Assembly: GCF_000282035.1 (NCBI RefSeq)
Contig: NZ_AKKA01000009.1
Span: forward strand, 100,105 to 164,104
Reading direction: 5' to 3'
From: Rhizobium sp. CF122
Lineage (GTDB): Bacteria > Pseudomonadota > Alphaproteobacteria > Rhizobiales > Rhizobiaceae
DNA: 64,000 nt
Shown: piece by piece, positions 60,615 to 64,000 of the stretch
Numbering within the stretch: the first letter of the stretch is position 1
Layout: every line of letters begins with the position of its first letter
Made by a program: the position numbers and the translations under genes
Notes under the pieces: model-generated
Databases searched by the model: none
What the model saw: the letters and a program-made list of their open reading frames with translations, nothing else
Told to the model about the DNA's origin: nothing

Positions 60615-60830
60615 ATGGCGAGTGACGGCAACGGATTGGCGAAAACCCTAACCGCAATGGAGCGCGCACGCCGCGCCCCGCGTGAAGCCCTGTTGCGGGT
60701 CCTGAAGAAATCCGGTGAGGAGCTAGCCGCCGCTCAGAGAGCGCTTGCGGAAAGCTCGAAAGAGACCGGCGCTGTGATCGAGAGCATCACCCTCAGCCTG
60801 CCCGGTCAGTCAACGCCGCCCTGTGGATAA
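60615..60830 (+). CDS. Small hypothetical protein near right island end
   Basis: 71-aa frame, MASDGNGLAKTLTAMERARR onward, predicted largely helical (EELAAAQRALAESSKETGAV). A GAGAGG stretch lies about 11 nt before the ATG. No family is recognised. It is the last possible gene before the right repeat. It may be a real small protein or chance. Confidence 0.4.
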   Translation: MASDGNGLAKTLTAMERARRAPREALLRVLKKSGEELAAAQRALAESSKETGAVIESITLSLPGQSTPPCG

Positions 60831-60911
60831 GTGGAACGGCGTTACAAAACGACGACCGTCACAACGTTACAAAAATTCCATTACTCACTGCTTTAATTTA
60901 TATTTTTCAAT

Positions 60912-60934
60912 TTCGAATCTCTCCACTCCGATCA
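60912..60934 (+). repeat. Right attachment repeat (copy of tRNA-Pro 3' end)
   Basis: TTCGAATCTCTCCACTCCGA followed by TCA, matching 25516-25538 with one difference. There is no tRNA around it, so it is a copied tRNA end left by integration. Core genes resume just after. Confidence 0.85.
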
Positions 60935-61156
60935 TCTTTCCCTAAATTCACGGCATGACCAACGATCGCGGCCTGGCCTCCGAGCGAGAATTGCTGCGGC
61001 TTTTTGCCTCCCCGCTAAAGCACATGTTCTTGGCTCGCTCCGGAGCAGCAATGGTACTAACGCGCGAAAATTGCGCAGAAACCCGTTGTTAAGGCGGCAT
61101 AAGGTATCATTCACCATATTCAGCTGCACTTTGTTAACTCTACGGGGAGTCTCAGT

Positions 61157-61795
61157 ATGTCGTTCTTGCGGATTTCACTCACTCTCGTCGTGACCGCACT
61201 TGCCCTGCCGGTTTGCGCCGCGGACCTTGCACTCGATGTCCCAGAGATGCCCGTTGCACCTGCCCCAGTTTTCAGCTGGACCGGACCCTATGCTGGCCTG
61301 CGCGGCGGCATAGGTTTCCTGAACAGCGATTTCAGCATACCCGGCGCCAGTTCTTCCGAGGATTTCAACGGCGGCCTGGTCGGCGGCTTCGTCGGCGCGA
61401 ACTATCAGATGGATACCATCGTCGTCGGTATTGAGGGCGATCTTTCCTACAATTGGAACAAGAAGGATCTGATTGTCTTTGGCACGCCAACAGAGGCAGG
61501 TACAGATCTCTCCGGCTCAGTCGTCGGCCACGTCGGCTATGCCGTCGACCGCGCCCTGATCTTCGCCACAGCGGGCTGGGCCACCACGCGTGCCACCATC
61601 GATACGCCTGCCGGCGATGCGGACAAGACCTTCAACGGCTGGACGGTCGGTGCAGGCCTCGACTACGCCTTTACCGACAACCTCTTCGGTCGGGCAGAAT
61701 ATCGCTACAACGATTACAGCGACGAAGAGATCCAGGGAACCGACGTCGATCTCGACGAGCAAATCGTTTCGGCGGGCATCGGCGTCAAGTTCTAG
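61157..61795 (+). CDS. Outer-membrane beta-barrel protein (Omp25-like)
   Basis: 212-aa porin-family protein with signal peptide (MSFLRISLTLVVTALALPVC, then AA) and an eight-strand barrel pattern: SWTGPYAGLRGGIGFLNSDF, LVGGFVGANYQMDTIVVGIE, GHVGYAVDRALIFATAGWA, and the last strand EQIVSAGIGVKF ending in the Phe needed for outer-membrane insertion. GGGGAGT lies 8 nt before the ATG. It belongs to the Omp25/RopB group common in Rhizobiales and marks the core side of the island border. Confidence 0.9.
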   Translation: MSFLRISLTLVVTALALPVCAADLALDVPEMPVAPAPVFSWTGPYAGLRGGIGFLNSDFSIPGASSSEDFNGGLVGGFVGANYQMDTIVVGIEGDLSYNWNKKDLIVFGTPTEAGTDLSGSVVGHVGYAVDRALIFATAGWATTRATIDTPAGDADKTFNGWTVGAGLDYAFTDNLFGRAEYRYNDYSDEEIQGTDVDLDEQIVSAGIGVKF

Positions 61796-61833
61796 CCGCC
61801 ACCCAGGCTGCAGAGATTACACGGCAAAGAACA

Positions 61834-61856
61834 GGCGCTCCGATGGGCGCCCTTCT
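61834..61856 (+). terminator. Weak hairpin between convergent genes
   Basis: GGCGC (61834-61838) can pair with GCGCC (61847-61851), followed by CTTCTAC. It may end the porin transcript; the T-run is poor. Confidence 0.3.
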
Positions 61857-62334
61857 ACTTCTTCCTTGTGGTCGTTGCGCTCATCGCCTTGTCGCCGGGC
61901 TTAATGCCGAGCTTGGCTGTCACGCCGGCATTGAGTTCGATCACGTACTTCACCTCCGTCATCGAATCGATGATGTCTCGTGAGTACGGCACCGCGTTCT
62001 GCTTTATGCTGCGGACCGTGCCCGTCGAATCGACAAACAGCATATCGAGCGGCAGGATGGTGTTGTCCATCCACATCTGCACCCGCCGCGAAACGCCGAA
62101 ATCGAAGATCATGCCGGCGTCTTCGGCCATCTCCTTGCGATACATGAGGCCACGCTGGCGCTGTTCGTTGGTGTCGGCGATCTCGACGATGAAGTTCAGT
62201 CGCTTGCCGGAAGCCGTCTGAATGATCAACGGTTCCTTGTCAAAGGTCATCGGCTCTTGGGAAAGAGCCGGACGGGCAATGATGAAAAAAAGCGCCGCAA
62301 GGGCGCTTCTGATCCAATGGGCGGGCATACGCAT
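61855..62334 (-). CDS. DUF192 family exported protein
   Basis: 159-aa protein with a signal peptide (WIRSALAALFFIIARPALSQ) and a DUF192 domain: EIADTNEQRQRGLMYRKEMA, VQMWMDNTILPLDMLFVD and VIELNAGVTAKLGIKPGD are its usual landmarks. The start overlaps the cold-shock gene stop as TGATG, so it is translationally coupled to it. The molecular role of the family is not known. The order cold-shock protein then DUF192 is widespread in Rhizobiales. Confidence 0.92.
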   Translation of the reverse strand: MRMPAHWIRSALAALFFIIARPALSQEPMTFDKEPLIIQTASGKRLNFIVEIADTNEQRQRGLMYRKEMAEDAGMIFDFGVSRRVQMWMDNTILPLDMLFVDSTGTVRSIKQNAVPYSRDIIDSMTEVKYVIELNAGVTAKLGIKPGDKAMSATTTRKK

Positions 62335-62912
62335 CAGTGCGCGCGGCTCACCGGGCTCGGCACGTCTGGATGGATCTCGGCAGCCATCAAGCCCTTGTCG
62401 CCATCGCCGTAACGCACGAGCACAACCTGACCCGGGCGCAACTCGGTGAGACCGAACCGGCGCAACGTTTCCATGTGGACGAAAATGTCTTCCGTGCCTT
62501 CGCCGCGCGTCAGGAAGCCGAAGCCCTTGGTGCGGTTGAACCACTTGACCAGCGCGCGCTCAAGCCCGCTCGTCGCCGTCACCTGCACATGCGTGCGAAC
62601 CGGCGGCAGCATCGAAGGATGTACGGCCGTCGACTGATCCATGGAGAGAATCTTGAATGCCTGATAGCCGCGTTCACGGCGCTGGATCAGCGCGACGATC
62701 CGTGTACCTTCGAGAATTGTCTGGTAGCCGTCTCGGCGCAGGCAGGTCACATGAAGAAGGACATCCTGCATGCCGTTGTCCGGGACAATGAAACCGAAGC
62801 CCTTGGCCACGTCGAACCACTTGACGACGCCAGTGATTTCAATGAGGTCGACCGCTTCCCCCGCGAGTTGATCGAGGTCGGTGAATTCCTTCGATGAAAT
62901 CCTGTCAGCCAT
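62334..62912 (-). CDS. Cold-shock protein with two CSD domains
   Basis: 192-aa nucleic-acid-binding protein with two cold-shock domains. CSD1: [20 protein letters not shown] and [10 protein letters not shown]2: [20 protein letters not shown] and DIFVHMETL. Both keep the RNP1-like KGFGF and RNP2-like V(L/H) motifs; the first has DVLLHVT where most have DVFVHxS. Double-CSD proteins are typical of alphaproteobacteria and bind RNA or single-stranded DNA. It is coupled to the DUF192 gene. Confidence 0.93.
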   Translation of the reverse strand: MADRISSKEFTDLDQLAGEAVDLIEITGVVKWFDVAKGFGFIVPDNGMQDVLLHVTCLRRDGYQTILEGTRIVALIQRRERGYQAFKILSMDQSTAVHPSMLPPVRTHVQVTATSGLERALVKWFNRTKGFGFLTRGEGTEDIFVHMETLRRFGLTELRPGQVVLVRYGDGDKGLMAAEIHPDVPSPVSRAH

Positions 62913-63107
62913 GTCGCCAGCCCCTCAATACGCGTCACACTGTTACGGTTAACTGATTCTTGAGATCAAGATTAACATGTTGGTAACGGATTAGCGCAAG
63001 TCCTACTTTTCGATTATTCCCAATTGCCGATCATACCCCGCTGTCTTGCCCGAAGCTGGTGTTCCGCCACATAAGAATCCAACGCCCCGCATTAGAGAGG
63101 AAATAGA

Positions 63108-63548
63108 ATGCGTTATCTCCACACCATGGTCCGCGTGAAAGATCTGGACGCCTCCCTGCATTTTTACACCACGCTCTTCGGCCTCGAAGAAGTCAGGCGC
63201 ACAGAGAACGAGAAGGGCCGCTTCACTCTCGTCTTTCTTGCAGCTCCCGGCGACAAGGCCGAGGCCGGCGCCAAGGGCGCGCCCTGCCTGGAATTGACCT
63301 ACAACTGGGATACCGAAGACTATACCGGCGGGCGCAATTTCGGTCATCTCGCCTATGAGGTCGACGACATCTATGCCATCTGCCAGAAGCTCATGGACAG
63401 CGGCATCACGATCAACCGGCCGCCGCGCGACGGCCACATGGCCTTCGTGCGCTCGCCGGACGGTATCTCGATCGAGATTCTGCAGAAAGGTGGCAGCCTC
63501 CCGACGGCCGAACCTTGGGCTTCGATGGGCAATACCGGCGCCTGGTAA
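63108..63548 (+). CDS. gloA: Lactoylglutathione lyase (glyoxalase I)
   Basis: 146-aa metalloenzyme that turns the methylglyoxal-glutathione adduct into lactoylglutathione. Metal ligands are visible in the expected places: His in YLHTMVRV, Glu in CLELTYNW, His in [10 protein letters not shown] and Glu in [22 protein letters not shown] precedes the ATG. Length and sequence match the nickel-type bacterial GloA, which protects the cell from methylglyoxal. It is a core gene. Confidence 0.95.
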   Translation: MRYLHTMVRVKDLDASLHFYTTLFGLEEVRRTENEKGRFTLVFLAAPGDKAEAGAKGAPCLELTYNWDTEDYTGGRNFGHLAYEVDDIYAICQKLMDSGITINRPPRDGHMAFVRSPDGISIEILQKGGSLPTAEPWASMGNTGAW

Positions 63549-63704
63549 GCCGAGGCTTTTGCGAGGCTTGCGGCTTTTGCGATTTCGGACCTGCGTGTCC
63601 GCATCGCGCTTGCCGCAGGCTAATGGCGCAGGCACTCTCCAGCCGACTCAAGGCGAACGACGCGATTTTGGCGCGGCTTTCGCCATCCTCTGGAGAATGC
63701 TCGC

Positions 63705-64000
63705 GTGCTCGCTGTTGAAAAGCGGTTACCTTTCGGACCTGCCCTGCTGATCGCCACATCGGCGACGCTGCTGCTCACCGGCTGCATGTCGGACAAGAAG
63801 GCTGCCGATGCCGCGGCCGTCGTCGCCCCAGTCGAACCGGCAGCAGTAGCGCAGCAAGCCGCCGCAACCACGCCTGCCCAACCCGGCTATCGCGATCCCA
63901 TGGTGGCGAATGTATCGGGCTCTCAGCCTGCGCAGGCTCTGAACGCGCAGCCTATGGCAGCAGGATCGGCCGTTTCTGCTCCCGCCAATATCGGCGGCTT
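63705..64000 (+). CDS. Lipoprotein, partial at window end
   Basis: The first 98 residues of an exported lipoprotein are in the window. GTG at 63705 follows GGAGA by about 9 nt and starts a signal peptide (VEKRLPFGPALLIATSATLL) with lipobox LLTGC (Cys codon 63783-63785). A low-complexity Ala/Pro/Gln stretch follows (VAPVEPAAVAQQAAATTPAQ). The functional domain lies beyond the edge, so the family cannot be named. Confidence 0.75.
   Translation, partial: MLAVEKRLPFGPALLIATSATLLLTGCMSDKKAADAAAVVAPVEPAAVAQQAAATTPAQPGYRDPMVANVSGSQPAQALNAQPMAAGSAVSAPANIGG

Overview
The window looks like chromosomal DNA of an alphaproteobacterium, most likely a member of the Rhizobiaceae (Rhizobium/Agrobacterium/Ensifer group). 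This rests on the GC-rich coding style, PAS-kinase/FixJ-type signalling genes, an NDUFS4-like complex I accessory protein, an Omp25-type porin, a DUF993 protein and LacI-controlled sugar loci. No marker gene was available to fix the species.

Region 1 (1-11.9 kb) is catabolic. A carbohydrate ABC importer (two permeases and a binding protein) diverges from a LacI regulator, with two AAAACGTT-centred operator candidates between them. A second LacI regulator heads a tightly packed minus-strand operon: Gfo/Idh/MocA oxidoreductase, CoA-transferase, enoyl-CoA hydratase and aldehyde dehydrogenase. A DUF993 gene diverges from it, and two clear palindromic operators lie in between.

Region 2 (12-24 kb) is rich in exported redox genes. 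A minus-strand group encodes a DUF4405 membrane cytochrome-like protein, a cytochrome P460, an exported carboxymuconolactone-decarboxylase-fold protein and an exported alpha/beta hydrolase. A LysR regulator diverges from a plus-strand operon of MFS exporter, aldo/keto reductase, ApbE flavin transferase, exported FMN-binding protein and a Tat-exported aldo/keto reductase. An amine oxidase and a flavin monooxygenase-like gene flank these. A gene-poor stretch, tRNA-Arg and the core complex I gene follow.

Region 3 (25.5-60.9 kb) is a 35-kb genomic island. Its left end is an intact tRNA-Pro, and the last 20+ nt of that tRNA recur as a direct repeat at 60,912. It carries a toxin-antitoxin pair, three multi-PAS histidine kinases, two FixJ-type regulators, lone receivers, two class III nucleotide cyclases, an MscS channel with a cNMP-like domain, two drug-export systems (YbhGFSR-like ABC with TetR; EmrAB-like), and detoxification-type enzymes. 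No integrase was seen, and at least nine genes are broken or truncated, so the island looks old and immobile. A 16-bp motif, roughly CAAACNTNNGTNTA, recurs upstream of at least seven island genes, which suggests one shared regulon, probably read by a FixJ-family regulator.

Region 4 (60.9-64 kb) returns to core sequence: an outer-membrane beta-barrel protein, DUF192, a double cold-shock-domain protein, glyoxalase I and the start of a lipoprotein.
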